Source: Streptomyces glomeratus (GTDB taxonomy: Bacteria; Actinomycetota; Actinomycetes; Streptomycetales; Streptomycetaceae). From it: a stretch of 64,000 bases of DNA. Under the pieces are notes generated by a model, which was not told the DNA's origin, ran no database searches, and saw only the letters and a list, made by a program, of their open reading frames with translations. This document shows, piece by piece, positions 1 to 9,041 of the stretch. The stretch covers positions 24,369-88,368 of the forward strand of contig NZ_JAKEEB010000030.1 in NCBI RefSeq assembly GCF_021462825.1, read 5' to 3'. Position 1 is the first letter of the stretch. Each line of letters opens with the position of its first letter. A program made the translations under genes and the position numbers.

Positions 1-604
1 GGAACCGGCTGGAGCCGAGAGCCTGGAGGGCCGCGGAGTGGGCGCGCGTCCGGGCCAGGGTCAGCTGGCGCTCCAGCAGGGCACCCGCCTTGGCCGCGCC
101 GACGGTCAGATTGCCCCGCTCCGGGACGCCGGGCTGGCTGCGCGTCCCGGTGCCGGACTCCGCCGCGACCCCCGGCTGCGCGGGGAAGACCGAGGATCCC
201 GACAGCCGGTGCAGGGCGAGCAGCAGCCGCTCGAGCCGGGCCGCGTACGCGTGCTCGCGGGCGAGGGTGCCCGACAGCCAGGCGAGTTCGGGACGCATCG
301 CCTCCGACCAGTCGGCGTCCAGGAGCGGGCGGAACGTGTGGAGCGTGCCGCTGATGCGGCGAGCCGAGCGGCGCAGGGCGAGCGCCGCGTCGCCGGAGGC
401 GTCCATGCCGTTCCCCCCGACTCCCGGCTCCACCCCCACTCTCGACCTCGCATGAGCGGGGGTGCCCCCACCGGCACCGGTCTCCCGGTGCTGCCGCAGC
501 GAGCGGAGGAACTCCGTGGCCTGGGCCCGCAGATAGCCCGCGAGGGCGTCCCCGGTGGGCCCGGCCGTGGGGTCGGTGGGGGGATCAAGGTGTTGCTGTG
601 CCAC
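1..604 (-). CDS. CHAD-domain protein (3' end outside window)
   Basis: CHAD (conserved histidine alpha-helical) domains bind polyphosphate and are common next to polyphosphate enzymes. The frame is open from a GTG at 604 to the window edge, about 201 codons. The start MAQQHLDPPTDPTAGP is followed by helices, and residues ALRRSARRISGTLHTFRPLL match the basic, His-containing first CHAD helix pair. The GTG lies inside the last codons of ppk (20-bp overlap), so the two genes are probably translationally coupled. The stretch around residues 45-61 (GGGTPAHARSRVGVEPG) is encoded by a short palindromic repeat that also occurs in ispD of this window and looks like an insertion into the coding frame. 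The C-terminal part is not visible, so any fused domain is unknown. Confidence 0.85.
   Translation of the reverse strand, partial: MAQQHLDPPTDPTAGPTGDALAGYLRAQATEFLRSLRQHRETGAGGGTPAHARSRVGVEPGVGGNGMDASGDAALALRRSARRISGTLHTFRPLLDADWSEAMRPELAWLSGTLAREHAYAARLERLLLALHRLSGSSVFPAQPGVAAESGTGTRSQPGVPERGNLTVGAAKAGALLERQLTLARTRAHSAALQALGSSRF
421..470. repeat. intragenic palindromic repeat, copy in CHAD gene
   Basis: This is a C-rich then G-rich block, with CCCCCACTCTCG and GAGCGGGGGTGCCCCCA as its two halves, that can fold into a hairpin. It is closely similar to a block at about 62016-62063 in the ispD 5' region. Both copies sit in frame inside coding sequence. Confidence 0.6.
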
Positions 605-2864
605 GCCGGCGCCTCCGGGCGTCTATGAGCATCTCCTGGATGTTCCGCAGGGGGTGGCCGTCCCCATCGGTCGCGTGCCGGGTCCACTCGCCGTCCGGTC
701 CCAGGTGCCAGGAGGCCGTGGAGTCGGACATGCCGGTCTCGAAGAGCCGGTTGAGGGCCGCCCGGTGCGACGGGTCGGTGACCCTGACGAGTGCTTCGAT
801 GCGGCGGTCGAGGTTGCGGTGCATCATGTCGGCGCTGCCGATCCACACCTCGGGCTCACCGCCGTTTCCGAACACGAAGACGCGCGAGTGTTCGAGGAAG
901 CGGCCGAGGATGGACCGCACCCGTATGTTCTCCGACATGCCGGTGACGCCCGGGCGCAGCGCGCAGATGCCGCGCACCCACACCTCGACCGGCACGCCCG
1001 CCTGCGACGCGCGGTAGAGCGCGTCGATGATCGCCTCGTCCACCATCGAGTTGACCTTGATTCGGACGCACGCGGGCCGGCCGGCCCGGTGGTGCTGGAT
1101 CTCCTGGTTGATCCGGGAGATCAGGCCGTCGCGCAGGGACTTGGGGGCCACCAGCAGCCGGCGGTAGGTCTCACGGCGGGAGTAGCCGGAGAGCCTGTTG
1201 AACAGGTCGGACAGGTCCGCGCCGACCTGCTGATCGGCGGTCAGCAGCCCCAGGTCCTCGTACAGACGGGCGGTCTTGGGGTGGTAGTTGCCCGTGCCGA
1301 CATGGCTGTAGCGGCGGAGCGTTTCGCCTTCCTGCCGCACGACCAGCGAGAGCTTGCAGTGCGTCTTCAGACCGACGAGTCCGTAGACGACATGGCAGCC
1401 CGCTTCCTCCAGCTTGCGAGCCCACTTGATGTTGGCCTGCTCGTCGAAGCGGGCCTTGATCTCGACCAGTACGAGGACCTGCTTGCCGGACTCGGCCGCG
1501 TCGATGAGCGCGTCGACGATCGGCGAGGTCTCCGAGGTCCGGTACAGCGTCTGCTTGATGGCGAGCACGTCCGGGTCGGCGGCCGCCTGCTCGAGGAAGG
1601 CCTGCACCGACGTGGAGAAGCTGTCGTACGGGTGGTGCAGCAGGATGTCCCGGTCCCGCATGGCCGCGAAGATGTCGGGTGCGGACGCCGACTCGACCTC
1701 GGCGAGGTCACGGGGGGTGACCGGGACGGACTTCGGGTACTTCAGTTCGGGCCGGTCGAGGTTCGCGATGCCGAAGAGGCCTGTGAGGTCCAGGGGACCC
1801 GGCAGCGGGTACACCTCTGCCTCGGAGATCTTCAGCTCGCGGATCAGCAGGTCGAGCACGTACCGGTCGATGGACTCCTCGACTTCCAGGCGCACCGGCG
1901 GCCCGAAGCGGCGCCGCATGAGCTCCTTCTCCAGGGCCTGGAGCAGGTTCTCGGCGTCGTCCTCCTCGACCTCGAGGTCCTCGTTGCGGGTGATGCGGAA
2001 GGTGTGGTGCTCCAGCACCTCCATGCCCGGGAACAGCTCCTCCAGGTGCGCGGCGATGACGTCCTCGATGGGGACGTAGCGCTGCGGGGATGCCTCCAGG
2101 AAGCGGGAGAGCAGCGGCGGCACCTTGACGCGCGCGAAGTGGCGGTGGCCGGAGACCGGGTTGCGCACGACGACCGCGAGGTTGAGCGAGAGGCCCGAGA
2201 TGTACGGGAAGGGGTGCGCGGGGTCGACGGCCAGCGGGGTGAGCACCGGGAAGATCTGATGGCGGAAGAGCGTGAACAGGCGCGCCTGCTCCTTGTCCGT
2301 CAGCTCGTTCCAGCGGACCAGGTGGATGCCCTCCTCCGCGAGCGCGGGGGCGACGTCCTCGTGGAAGCAGGCCGCGTGGCGGGCCATGAGCTCGCGCGAG
2401 CGGGCCCAGATCATCTCCAGCACCTCGCGGGGCTGGAGACCGGACGCCGAGCGGGTGGCGACACCGGTGGCGATACGGCGCTTCAGACCCGCCACCCGGA
2501 CCATGAAGAACTCGTCCAGGTTGCTGGCGAAGATCGCCAGGAACTTCGCGCGTTCCAGAAGGGGTGTGTTCGGGTCCTCGGCCAGCTCGAGTACGCGCTC
2601 GTTGAACTGGAGCCAGCTGCGTTCCCGGTCGAGGAAGCGGCCCGGCGGGAGCTGGGCGCCCTCGCTCACCTCGTACGCGTCGAGGTCGGCGTCGATGTCG
2701 GGTTCGAGTTCGGAGACCGTCGCGGCCACGGTGTGCGGGCGGTGCGCGGCGATGGAACCCACGGAGGGCTGCTGATTCTGCACGGTCGCGCGACCCGTGG
2801 GCTCTCCCTCACGGGGAGTGGCGGGGGAGGACTGGGCCGGTGCCTGGGCGTTCTGCTGGCTCAT
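585..2864 (-). CDS. ppk: polyphosphate kinase 1
   Basis: It reversibly transfers the ATP gamma-phosphate to inorganic polyphosphate in the cytoplasm. The 759-residue product has the usual PPK1 order: an N domain beginning DRERSWLQFNERVLELA, a head domain, then two phospholipase-D-like catalytic domains. The phospho-histidine motif LVGLKTHCKLSLV and the second His motif SHVGTGNYHPKTA are both present, as is the C-terminal VFGNGGEPEVWIGSADMMHRN motif. I chose the ATG at 2864, preceded by GGAAGA. An in-frame ATG at 2999 would add 45 Pro/Ala-rich residues and is less likely. The stop overlaps the start of the CHAD gene. PPK1 in Streptomyces is known to be under PhoP control, but I see no convincing PHO box directly upstream. 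Confidence 0.97.
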   Translation of the reverse strand: MSQQNAQAPAQSSPATPREGEPTGRATVQNQQPSVGSIAAHRPHTVAATVSELEPDIDADLDAYEVSEGAQLPPGRFLDRERSWLQFNERVLELAEDPNTPLLERAKFLAIFASNLDEFFMVRVAGLKRRIATGVATRSASGLQPREVLEMIWARSRELMARHAACFHEDVAPALAEEGIHLVRWNELTDKEQARLFTLFRHQIFPVLTPLAVDPAHPFPYISGLSLNLAVVVRNPVSGHRHFARVKVPPLLSRFLEASPQRYVPIEDVIAAHLEELFPGMEVLEHHTFRITRNEDLEVEEDDAENLLQALEKELMRRRFGPPVRLEVEESIDRYVLDLLIRELKISEAEVYPLPGPLDLTGLFGIANLDRPELKYPKSVPVTPRDLAEVESASAPDIFAAMRDRDILLHHPYDSFSTSVQAFLEQAAADPDVLAIKQTLYRTSETSPIVDALIDAAESGKQVLVLVEIKARFDEQANIKWARKLEEAGCHVVYGLVGLKTHCKLSLVVRQEGETLRRYSHVGTGNYHPKTARLYEDLGLLTADQQVGADLSDLFNRLSGYSRRETYRRLLVAPKSLRDGLISRINQEIQHHRAGRPACVRIKVNSMVDEAIIDALYRASQAGVPVEVWVRGICALRPGVTGMSENIRVRSILGRFLEHSRVFVFGNGGEPEVWIGSADMMHRNLDRRIEALVRVTDPSHRAALNRLFETGMSDSTASWHLGPDGEWTRHATDGDGHPLRNIQEMLIDARRRRRGTATP

Positions 2865-3399
2865 GAATCCATTCTTCCGCGCCAACCGGGTGACGGGCGC
2901 GTCGGAGACGGCGGGCAGTGGCGCGGCAGACGGACGCCCGCGTTCCGCACCGGCCCCGTTGCGAGGCGGTGGTGGCGGCTCAGGCAGGGCGGTGTTCATT
3001 GGCTGAGCGTCGCAAGCTCGTCTGAATCAATGGTTACGGCGACATGACGTGCGGGATAGCGAGGGGAGGCTCGCGGACGTCTAGAGGGAGCGCGGCGGCG
3101 TACGAGGGGGCTGGACGAGGCCTATGCGCCGTCGCGGACCGGAGGGACGGTGGCGGCGGGCCGCCTGGGGAGGCGGGTGGCGGGGAGGTGGACGGCGACG
3201 GGGATGGGGGCGGACGGCGGCGCGGGTGGCCGGGAGGCGGACGGCGACGGGGAGGGCCGCGGACGGGGCGGACGGCGGCGGGAGGCTGCCGGGGCGGTGG
3301 ACGGAGGCGGGCACGGCCCGGCGGCAGGAGCCTGCCGGGCTCGCCGAAGATCTCTGCCGGGGTGTGAACCGTTCGCGAGGGCTCATCCGATGAAGGGGC
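2865..3399. other. low-complexity intergenic region ppk / sigma factor
   Basis: This region divides the divergent ppk and sigma-factor genes. From about 3100 to 3340 the + strand is a G-rich run of imperfect GGCGG/GGACGG units that keeps several frames open by chance. No codon-usage or domain signal supports a gene here. The ppk promoter should lie near 2870-3050. A TGAACC / CATCCG pair at about 3364-3389 is a weak candidate ECF-type promoter for the sigma gene. Confidence 0.5.
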
Positions 3400-3939
3400 G
3401 TGAGGGAAACGAGAAGTGACGGGGAGCTGCTGCGTGCCGCGGCAGACGGGGACCGTCGCGCCTTCGAGGAGCTGTACCGGCGGTATGCGCCGTGGCTCAC
3501 GGCACGGCTGCGCGGCCGCTGCGCCGACCCCGGGGTCGTGGACGACGTCGTGCAGGAGACGTTCCTGGCGGTCTGGCACGGCACCGCGCGGTACCGCGAG
3601 GACGGCGACGTGTCCGGCTGGCTCTGGCGCATCGGCGCCCGACGGCTGGTGGACGCGCTGCGCGGCGACGGCGCACGCGGCCGGCTGCGCCAGACACTGG
3701 CGCGGCTGCGGCACCGGCACGAGGCCTCCGCGGAGGAGCGCGTCCTGGCCGGAGTGGAGCACGGCGACCTGGCGGGAGCACTGATACGGCTCTCGCCCGA
3801 GCTGAGGGCCGTCCTCCAGGCGACGGTGATCGACGGACTCACGACCAGGGAGGCGGCCGTCCTGCTCGGCATTCCTCCCGGCACGGTCAAGACACGGGCG
3901 CTGCGGGCGCGCAAGCGGCTGCGGGAGGAGCTGGCATGA
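3400..3939 (+). CDS. ECF-type RNA polymerase sigma factor
   Basis: This 179-residue protein resembles extracytoplasmic-function sigma factors. Region 2 spans about residues 20-90 (AFEELYRRYAPWL, then VDDVVQETFLAVWHGTARY). Region 4 spans about 120-175 (LSPELRAVLQATVIDGLTTREAAVLLGIPPGTVKTRALRARKRLREEL), including a helix-turn-helix. The GTG start at 3400 has AAGGGG only one base upstream, so it may be read from a leaderless or near-leaderless transcript. Its stop overlaps the start of the zinc-finger membrane protein, so they form a sigma/anti-sigma pair, and the ABC transporter genes follow without gaps. The target regulon is not visible. A self-regulated role controlling the transporter is my inference. 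Confidence 0.93.
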   Translation: MRETRSDGELLRAAADGDRRAFEELYRRYAPWLTARLRGRCADPGVVDDVVQETFLAVWHGTARYREDGDVSGWLWRIGARRLVDALRGDGARGRLRQTLARLRHRHEASAEERVLAGVEHGDLAGALIRLSPELRAVLQATVIDGLTTREAAVLLGIPPGTVKTRALRARKRLREELA

Positions 3940-4808
3940 GGGATGTGAAGAGCGACGGCGCCGCATGGCACGCGGACGCCGAGGACCTCCGCGCCTATGC
4001 GCGCGGAGAGCTGGAGGCACCCCGGCTGTGGTCCGTGGACACACACCTGGCCGCCTGCGCACCCTGCCGTCAGGCACTCGCCGAGGCCGGCGACCCGCTC
4101 GCCGTGGACCTCGGCTGGGAGCGGCTCGACGCCGAACTGGACGCGCCCCGGCCGGGTCCCGTCGAGGCGCTGCTGACCCGGTTCGGGGTGGCCGACCACA
4201 TCGCGCGGCTGCTTGCCGCGACCCCCGTGCTGCGCGCGTCCTGGCTCGGCGCGGTCATGCTGGTCCTGGCCATGACCGTGGCGAGTGTGTACGCGATGGA
4301 CTCGCCGACGGTGTTCCTCGCCCTGGCCCCGCTGCTGCCTCTCGCGGGCGTCGCCCTGTCGTACGGACCGGCTCTCGACCCGACCTACGAGATGACGGTG
4401 GTCGCCCCGCTGCACGGCTTCCGCCTGCTGATGATCCGTACGGTCGCGGTGCTGGTGGCGAGCCTCGGGCTGAACGGCCTGGCGACGCTCGCCCTCCCGC
4501 TCTACGGACTGCATGCCCTGTCCTGGTTGCTGCCCGGCCTCGCCCTGACCGCGACGGGACTCGCGCTGACCGCCCGGCTGGGCCCGGTCCTCGCCCCGGC
4601 CCTGGTCAGCGGCGTCTGGGTCGCCCTGCTGGTGGTGGCCGAGGCGACCGTACACGGGACGCCCCTGCCGTTCACGGCTCCGGGCCAGGGGGTGGCCGCG
4701 GCGGTCGCGGTCGTCTCGGCCGTCCTGCTGCACCGCCTGCGTGACCGCTTCGACGCCTCGCCGGCCCACCCCTTGTCCACCGACTTCGCCCACAGGAGCA
4801 CCTCATGA
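3936..4808 (+). CDS. zinc-finger (zf-HC2-like) membrane protein, putative anti-sigma factor
   Basis: This is a 290-residue protein. Its N-terminal cytoplasmic segment carries the anti-sigma zinc motif HLAACAPC (His then Cys-X2-Cys) at about residues 36-43. Six or so hydrophobic segments follow from about residue 97 (WLGAVMLVLAMTVASVYAM and later ones). Proteins of this type bind and hold their cognate ECF sigma factor. The start ATG overlaps the sigma stop codon (ATGA) and the end overlaps the ABC ATPase start in the same way, so translation is coupled. The many membrane segments are more than the single span of a classical ZAS protein, so it may sense something linked to the ABC transporter. 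The anti-sigma role rests on the motif and position. Confidence 0.85.
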   Translation: MRDVKSDGAAWHADAEDLRAYARGELEAPRLWSVDTHLAACAPCRQALAEAGDPLAVDLGWERLDAELDAPRPGPVEALLTRFGVADHIARLLAATPVLRASWLGAVMLVLAMTVASVYAMDSPTVFLALAPLLPLAGVALSYGPALDPTYEMTVVAPLHGFRLLMIRTVAVLVASLGLNGLATLALPLYGLHALSWLLPGLALTATGLALTARLGPVLAPALVSGVWVALLVVAEATVHGTPLPFTAPGQGVAAAVAVVSAVLLHRLRDRFDASPAHPLSTDFAHRSTS

Positions 4809-5674
4809 CCACGGCCCCCACCGTCTCGGCCTCCGGCCTGACCGTGCGCTACGGCGGCAGGCCCGCTCTGGACGACGTCTCCCTGTGCCTCCACGAGGGT
4901 GTCACCGGCCTGCTCGGGCCCAACGGCGCGGGCAAGACGACCCTGCTACGGGTGCTCGCCACCGCCGTGCCCGCCGACCGGGGCTCGTTCACCGTCCTCG
5001 GGCACGACCCGGGCACGGCCGCCGGCCGTCAGGAGGTGCGGCGCCTGCTCGGCTATCTGCCGCAGACCCCGGGCTTCCACCCGGACTTCACGGCCTTCGC
5101 GTTCGTCGACTACGTGGCGATCCTCAAGGAGCTCACGGACCGGGCCGGACGCCACCGCGAGGTGCGGCGTGTGCTCGAGGCCGTCGGTCTCTCGGATGTA
5201 CGGGCCAGACGCATCAAGCGGTTGTCCGGCGGTATGCGCCAGCGCGTCGCGCTGGCCGCCGCGCTCGTGGGCGACCCCCGCCTGCTGCTCCTCGACGAAC
5301 CGACCGTCGGTCTCGACCCCGAACAGCGCATGCGCTTCAGGGAGGTGATCGCCGAGGCGGGCGAGGGCCGGACGGTGCTGCTGTCCACCCATCAGACCGA
5401 GGACGTGGCGATGCTGTGCCACCGCGTGATCGTGACGGCCCACGGCCGGCTCCGCTTCGAGGGCACCCCGGCCGAGCTGACCGCACGGGCGGCAGGCCGG
5501 GTGTGGAGCAGTACGGAACGCGACCCGGGCGCCCGCGCCGGCTGGCGTACGGGCATGGGCACGTTCCGCAACGTCGGCGACCCGCCCAAGGGTGCCGAGC
5601 TCCTCGAACCGACCCTGGAGGACGGCTACTTGCTGGTCCTCGACGGCGAGCCCGCGGAGGTGGCGTCCGTATGA
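4805..5674 (+). CDS. ABC transporter ATP-binding protein
   Basis: This 289-residue nucleotide-binding subunit has Walker A GPNGAGKTT (about residues 39-47), the signature LSGGMRQRV, Walker B LLLLDEP followed by TVGLDPEQ, and the H-loop STHQTED. It belongs to the CcmA/drug- and bacitracin-export-like group that pairs with membrane permeases. It starts at an ATG overlapping the preceding stop and ends overlapping the permease start. Its partner is therefore the 5671-7245 protein and possibly the 7230-7901 protein. The substrate cannot be read from the sequence. Confidence 0.95.
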   Translation: MTTAPTVSASGLTVRYGGRPALDDVSLCLHEGVTGLLGPNGAGKTTLLRVLATAVPADRGSFTVLGHDPGTAAGRQEVRRLLGYLPQTPGFHPDFTAFAFVDYVAILKELTDRAGRHREVRRVLEAVGLSDVRARRIKRLSGGMRQRVALAAALVGDPRLLLLDEPTVGLDPEQRMRFREVIAEAGEGRTVLLSTHQTEDVAMLCHRVIVTAHGRLRFEGTPAELTARAAGRVWSSTERDPGARAGWRTGMGTFRNVGDPPKGAELLEPTLEDGYLLVLDGEPAEVASV

Positions 5675-7245
5675 GCACGGTCATCGACAAGGCCCCGGCG
5701 GTCGCCGCGCCGGTGCGGACCGGGCGCCACTCGGCCGCAGCCGTCCTCGCCCTGGCGCGCTTCGAGGCCCGCGAACTCCTGCTCCAGATCCCCGTGTTCG
5801 TGTTCTTCTTGCTGTACATCGGGCACGCCCTGTGGAAGCTGTTCCTCCCCGGGGACGGCATGGACGACTATCCGGCCCTGCAGAGCGTCGACCGCAGCTC
5901 CCAGTCCGTCCTGCCGTTCCTGGCCGTCGCGGTCCTGATGTGTGTGAACGTGGCCGCTCTGCGGTCCCGGCGCCACGGCACGGACGGGCACTTCGACGTC
6001 CTGGTCATGGAGCCCTGGCGGCGTACGGTGGCGCACGCGCTGTCCGTGGTGCCCTTCGCGGCGGTCACCGCCCTGGTCGTCGCCGTCCAGTTCGGCCGGG
6101 CGGCCCTGAAGCCCGGGGCGGCGGGTCATGGATCGCCGGCGGAACTGGCGGTGGGACCACTGGTGGTGCTGCTGGCCGGGGTGCTGGGGGTGCTGATCGC
6201 ACGCCTCTGCCCCAGCATCGTCGGTGGTCCGCTGTTCATAGTCGTCGGATTCGCCACATTCCTGACCGCCTCCGTGGTCACGGGGGAGAAGGAGCACTGG
6301 CTGAACTGGCTGTATCCGGTCGTCTCCGAGAACGGCGCCGATCCGATCCCCTCCGACCTCCTGGGCCGCCCGGCCGCCTGGCACGCCCTGTACCTGCTGG
6401 GGCTGACCGCGCTGCTGCTGTGTGCCGCGGCACTGGTGAGCGGGGGACGCACCCGCCTGCTGAAGGCGCTCACGGTGGTCGCGCTCGGCGCCACGGCCGC
6501 GGGGATCGCCGGTCAGTCCCCGGGCCACGAGGCCCGGCTGACCGCGGCGCGCACGCAGGTGAACCGTACGCCGGGACGGTTCCAGTCGTGCGTGGTGCAC
6601 GGCCGCTCGACGTACTGCTCGTTCCCGGAGTGGACCGGCTGGCGGGACGACTGGGCGCGGGTCGCCGACCGGGTCCAGCGTCTCGCGGGCGGGGGCGCCG
6701 GCGGGGAACGGCTGACCATCCGGCAGCGGATACCGCTGATCTACGACCTGAGCAGTGATGCCGCCCTGACGCCCTTGAGCACGCCGGGTGAGGTGACCGT
6801 CGGCACACGGTGGGGCGGAAGCCGCGTCCCCGAGTTCGCCGTCGGTGTCGCCTCGGTCCTTGTCGCCGGGGACGAGCAGGCGGTGTCCCGTGTGTGCGAC
6901 GCCCGCGTGATCACCGTCATGTGGCTGGCGCTGGCCGCTCAGGACGATCCGGCGGCCGCGTTCCGCGCCGTCCGCCTGGACGACAGCACGGCGGGCTCCG
7001 CCCTCGCGCTGGCCCCCACGGAACCGGTCCCCATGAGTGCGGAACAGACCCGGATCGTCCGGGAACTGCTCAGGCAGCCGCGCTACAGCGTGACGGCCAG
7101 GGTGAAGGCCCACTGGACGGAGCTGACGTCCCCGAAGACATCGGAGGCCCGGGTGGCGGAACTGCTGGGTGTGCCGGGGGCGGCCGACGGGGCGCGCAAC
7201 GGGTCCGGCAAGGGTGCCGACGAGGGGGCGTGGTGTCAGCAGTAG
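5671..7245 (+). CDS. ABC transporter integral membrane protein
   Basis: This is a 524-residue protein. The N-terminal half has about six membrane spans (first IPVFVFFLLYIGHALWKLF; later VVLLAGVLGVLIARLC and ALYLLGLTALLLCAAALV). The C-terminal half from about residue 290 is largely soluble, with two cysteines close together (FQSCVVHGRSTYCSFPEW), which suggests an extracytoplasmic disulfide-bonded domain. This ABC-2-like layout with a large outside domain is unusual for a simple exporter permease. The ATG at 5671 overlaps the ATPase stop. I recognise the general class but not the substrate. Confidence 0.85.
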   Translation: MSTVIDKAPAVAAPVRTGRHSAAAVLALARFEARELLLQIPVFVFFLLYIGHALWKLFLPGDGMDDYPALQSVDRSSQSVLPFLAVAVLMCVNVAALRSRRHGTDGHFDVLVMEPWRRTVAHALSVVPFAAVTALVVAVQFGRAALKPGAAGHGSPAELAVGPLVVLLAGVLGVLIARLCPSIVGGPLFIVVGFATFLTASVVTGEKEHWLNWLYPVVSENGADPIPSDLLGRPAAWHALYLLGLTALLLCAAALVSGGRTRLLKALTVVALGATAAGIAGQSPGHEARLTAARTQVNRTPGRFQSCVVHGRSTYCSFPEWTGWRDDWARVADRVQRLAGGGAGGERLTIRQRIPLIYDLSSDAALTPLSTPGEVTVGTRWGGSRVPEFAVGVASVLVAGDEQAVSRVCDARVITVMWLALAAQDDPAAAFRAVRLDDSTAGSALALAPTEPVPMSAEQTRIVRELLRQPRYSVTARVKAHWTELTSPKTSEARVAELLGVPGAADGARNGSGKGADEGAWCQQ

Positions 7246-7901
7246 CCGACGGGTGCCTGCGGGTTCCGGTCCTTCTCCCGCCGGTGTGGCGCGCTCTGCC
7301 CTGGCGGGCGCTGGGTGCCGCGGCCGGGGCGGGCCTGGCTGCCGCCGCGGTCGCACGGCTGGTGCCCGGCGGGCCCGACCCGGCGTTCGCCCTGGTCCTG
7401 CTGCGGTGCGCCGCGGTCGCCTTCGCGCTGGGCCTGGCGTTCCTGCTGGACGATCCGGCACGGCACATCACCGCGGCCGTGCCGACCCGGCGAGCGGTGC
7501 GGACCGGACTGAGGATGGCACTAGCCGTCCCGCTCGCCGCGGTGTGCTGGACGGTGGCCCTGCTGCTGATACCGGGCCGTACACGGCCCCCGGCGGGTGA
7601 TGTCACGCTCGAGGCGGCGGTGCTCGCGGCGCTGGCGCTCACCGGCGCCGCGGCCGCCGTGCGGTGCACCGATGAGCCGCAACCGGGAGCGGCCGTGGCG
7701 GTGACGTCGGCGGCCGGTACGGCGCTCGCGCTGCTGCTTCCCGAGCGCTGGGCACTGTTCGTCGCGGCGGGCTCCCCCGACTGGGCGGTGGCGCATCAGC
7801 GCTGGGCCGCACTGCTGGCACTCACCGTGGCGGCGGGGACGGCACTGCTGCCGGAACCTCTGCGCAGAGGCCCGTCGTTGGCACTCCGGCCCCCTCACTG
7901 A
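7230..7901 (+). CDS. membrane protein of the sigma/ABC operon
   Basis: This hypothetical protein of about 223 residues has roughly six hydrophobic segments (ALGAAAGAGLAAAAVARLV, FALVLLRCAAVAFALGLAFLL, MALAVPLAAVCWTVALLLI and others). Two adjacent GTG codons at 7230 and 7233 are possible starts, and both lie within the end of the permease gene, so it is coupled to it. It is the last gene of the five-gene operon, and about 120 bp of C-rich sequence separates it from the convergent mshD. It may be a second membrane subunit of the transporter. No family could be named with certainty. Confidence 0.8.
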   Translation: MVSAVADGCLRVPVLLPPVWRALPWRALGAAAGAGLAAAAVARLVPGGPDPAFALVLLRCAAVAFALGLAFLLDDPARHITAAVPTRRAVRTGLRMALAVPLAAVCWTVALLLIPGRTRPPAGDVTLEAAVLAALALTGAAAAVRCTDEPQPGAAVAVTSAAGTALALLLPERWALFVAAGSPDWAVAHQRWAALLALTVAAGTALLPEPLRRGPSLALRPPH

Positions 7902-8022
7902 CCCGGTCACCCCCGGCAGGAGCCCAGCCCCCGGCCCACCGCACCGACCCACCGCACCCGGCCCACCCCCACCGGCCTGCCCCCCGGCCTACCCCACCAG
8001 GCACTACGGCCCCTCGGGTCCC

Positions 8023-8961
8023 TCAGGTCTCCGTTCGGTACATCAGATCCGTCTCGTATGTGGCGAAGCCCAGCCGCTCGTACACCGTGAGCGCGGCCGC
8101 GTTGTCCGCGTCGACGTAGAGCATGGCGGTCGGCAAGCCCTGGGCGGTCAGGTGCCGCAGGCCGATCGTGGTGAGGGCACGGCCCAGGCCGCCGCCCTGT
8201 GCGCCGGGCCGGACACCGAGGACGTACACCTCGCCGAGCTGTTCCTCGGCGTGGACCTTGGTCCAGTGGAAGCCGACGAGCTCGAGGCCGTGCTCGCCCT
8301 CGCGTTCCGCGAGGAAGAAGCCCCGGGGGTCGAACCACGGCTCGGCCTTGCGGTCGTCGAGATCGCGCTGGGTGACGGAGCCCTGCTCGGGGTGGTGGGC
8401 GAAAGCCGCCGCGTTGACGGCGAGCCAGGCCGCGTCGTCCTGGCCGGGGACGAAGGTGCGGACGGTGACACCGTCGGGCAGCTTCGGCTCGACCAGCTCG
8501 AGCTGGTCCAACGGGCGGCGCAGCTGGCGCAGTTCACGGAAGAGGGTGAGACCGAGGACCTGGGCCAGGTGCCGGGCCGCCGAGTGACCGCCGTGTGCCC
8601 ATACCCGCAGCCGCTTGCCGGAGGCTGCCAGAAGCGCGGAGCCCAGCGCCCGGCCGTGCCCATGGCCGCGGTGCGAGGGGTGCACGACCAGTTCGGCGGC
8701 CGGGGCCTCCACCGGGTCGGTGTCCTCCAGCTGGGCGTATCCGACGAGCGTCTCCCCGACCGTCAGCAGCAGATGGGAGACGCCCTCACGCTCACCGCCG
8801 CGCAGTTGCAACCGTCCCTGTTCGGACACCGCCTGTTGTCCGTCGATCCGGGCGGCGTCGGCGAGCAGTTCTAGTACGGCCTCGGCCTGCGCGGGCGAGA
8901 GTGCGCTGACCGTCTCCAGGGAGCGGGTCAGTGCCGGGCGGGCGTCGTCGTCGCTGGTCAT
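8023..8961 (-). CDS. mshD: mycothiol synthase (MshD)
   Basis: It acetylates Cys-GlcN-Ins to give mycothiol, the main low-molecular-weight thiol of actinobacteria, using acetyl-CoA. The 312-residue product is a tandem GNAT protein. The first domain (about 20-140) has ELVVHPSHRGHGHGRALGSAL. The second (about 160-310) has VYVLGVRPGAQGGGLGRAL and ends in DADNAAALTVYERLGFATYETDLMYR, typical of MshD. Length matches the family. mshA, the first enzyme of the same pathway, lies at 42.7-44.0 kb. A 100-bp duplicated hairpin sequence lies upstream of the start. Confidence 0.96.
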   Translation of the reverse strand: MTSDDDARPALTRSLETVSALSPAQAEAVLELLADAARIDGQQAVSEQGRLQLRGGEREGVSHLLLTVGETLVGYAQLEDTDPVEAPAAELVVHPSHRGHGHGRALGSALLAASGKRLRVWAHGGHSAARHLAQVLGLTLFRELRQLRRPLDQLELVEPKLPDGVTVRTFVPGQDDAAWLAVNAAAFAHHPEQGSVTQRDLDDRKAEPWFDPRGFFLAEREGEHGLELVGFHWTKVHAEEQLGEVYVLGVRPGAQGGGLGRALTTIGLRHLTAQGLPTAMLYVDADNAAALTVYERLGFATYETDLMYRTET

Positions 8962-9041
8962 GGATACGAGGGTAAAGGGCGGGCCGGGGGGAGGGGAGGA
9001 GATGGAGGAGGGCGGGAGAGATCCGTCGAATGCGGTACCCC

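Noticed and set aside
2990..3020. Possible PHO box upstream of ppk (single GTTCATTGG)
   Set aside because: Only one unit matches; the required 11-bp direct repeats are absent.
555..3047. Long + strand open frame opposite ppk
   Set aside because: It is the antisense shadow of a clear PPK1 gene in GC-rich DNA and has no recognisable domain.
3081..4793. Long - strand frame across the sigma and zinc-finger genes
   Set aside because: It is opposite two well-supported genes and has a repetitive Gln/Arg/Gly translation.
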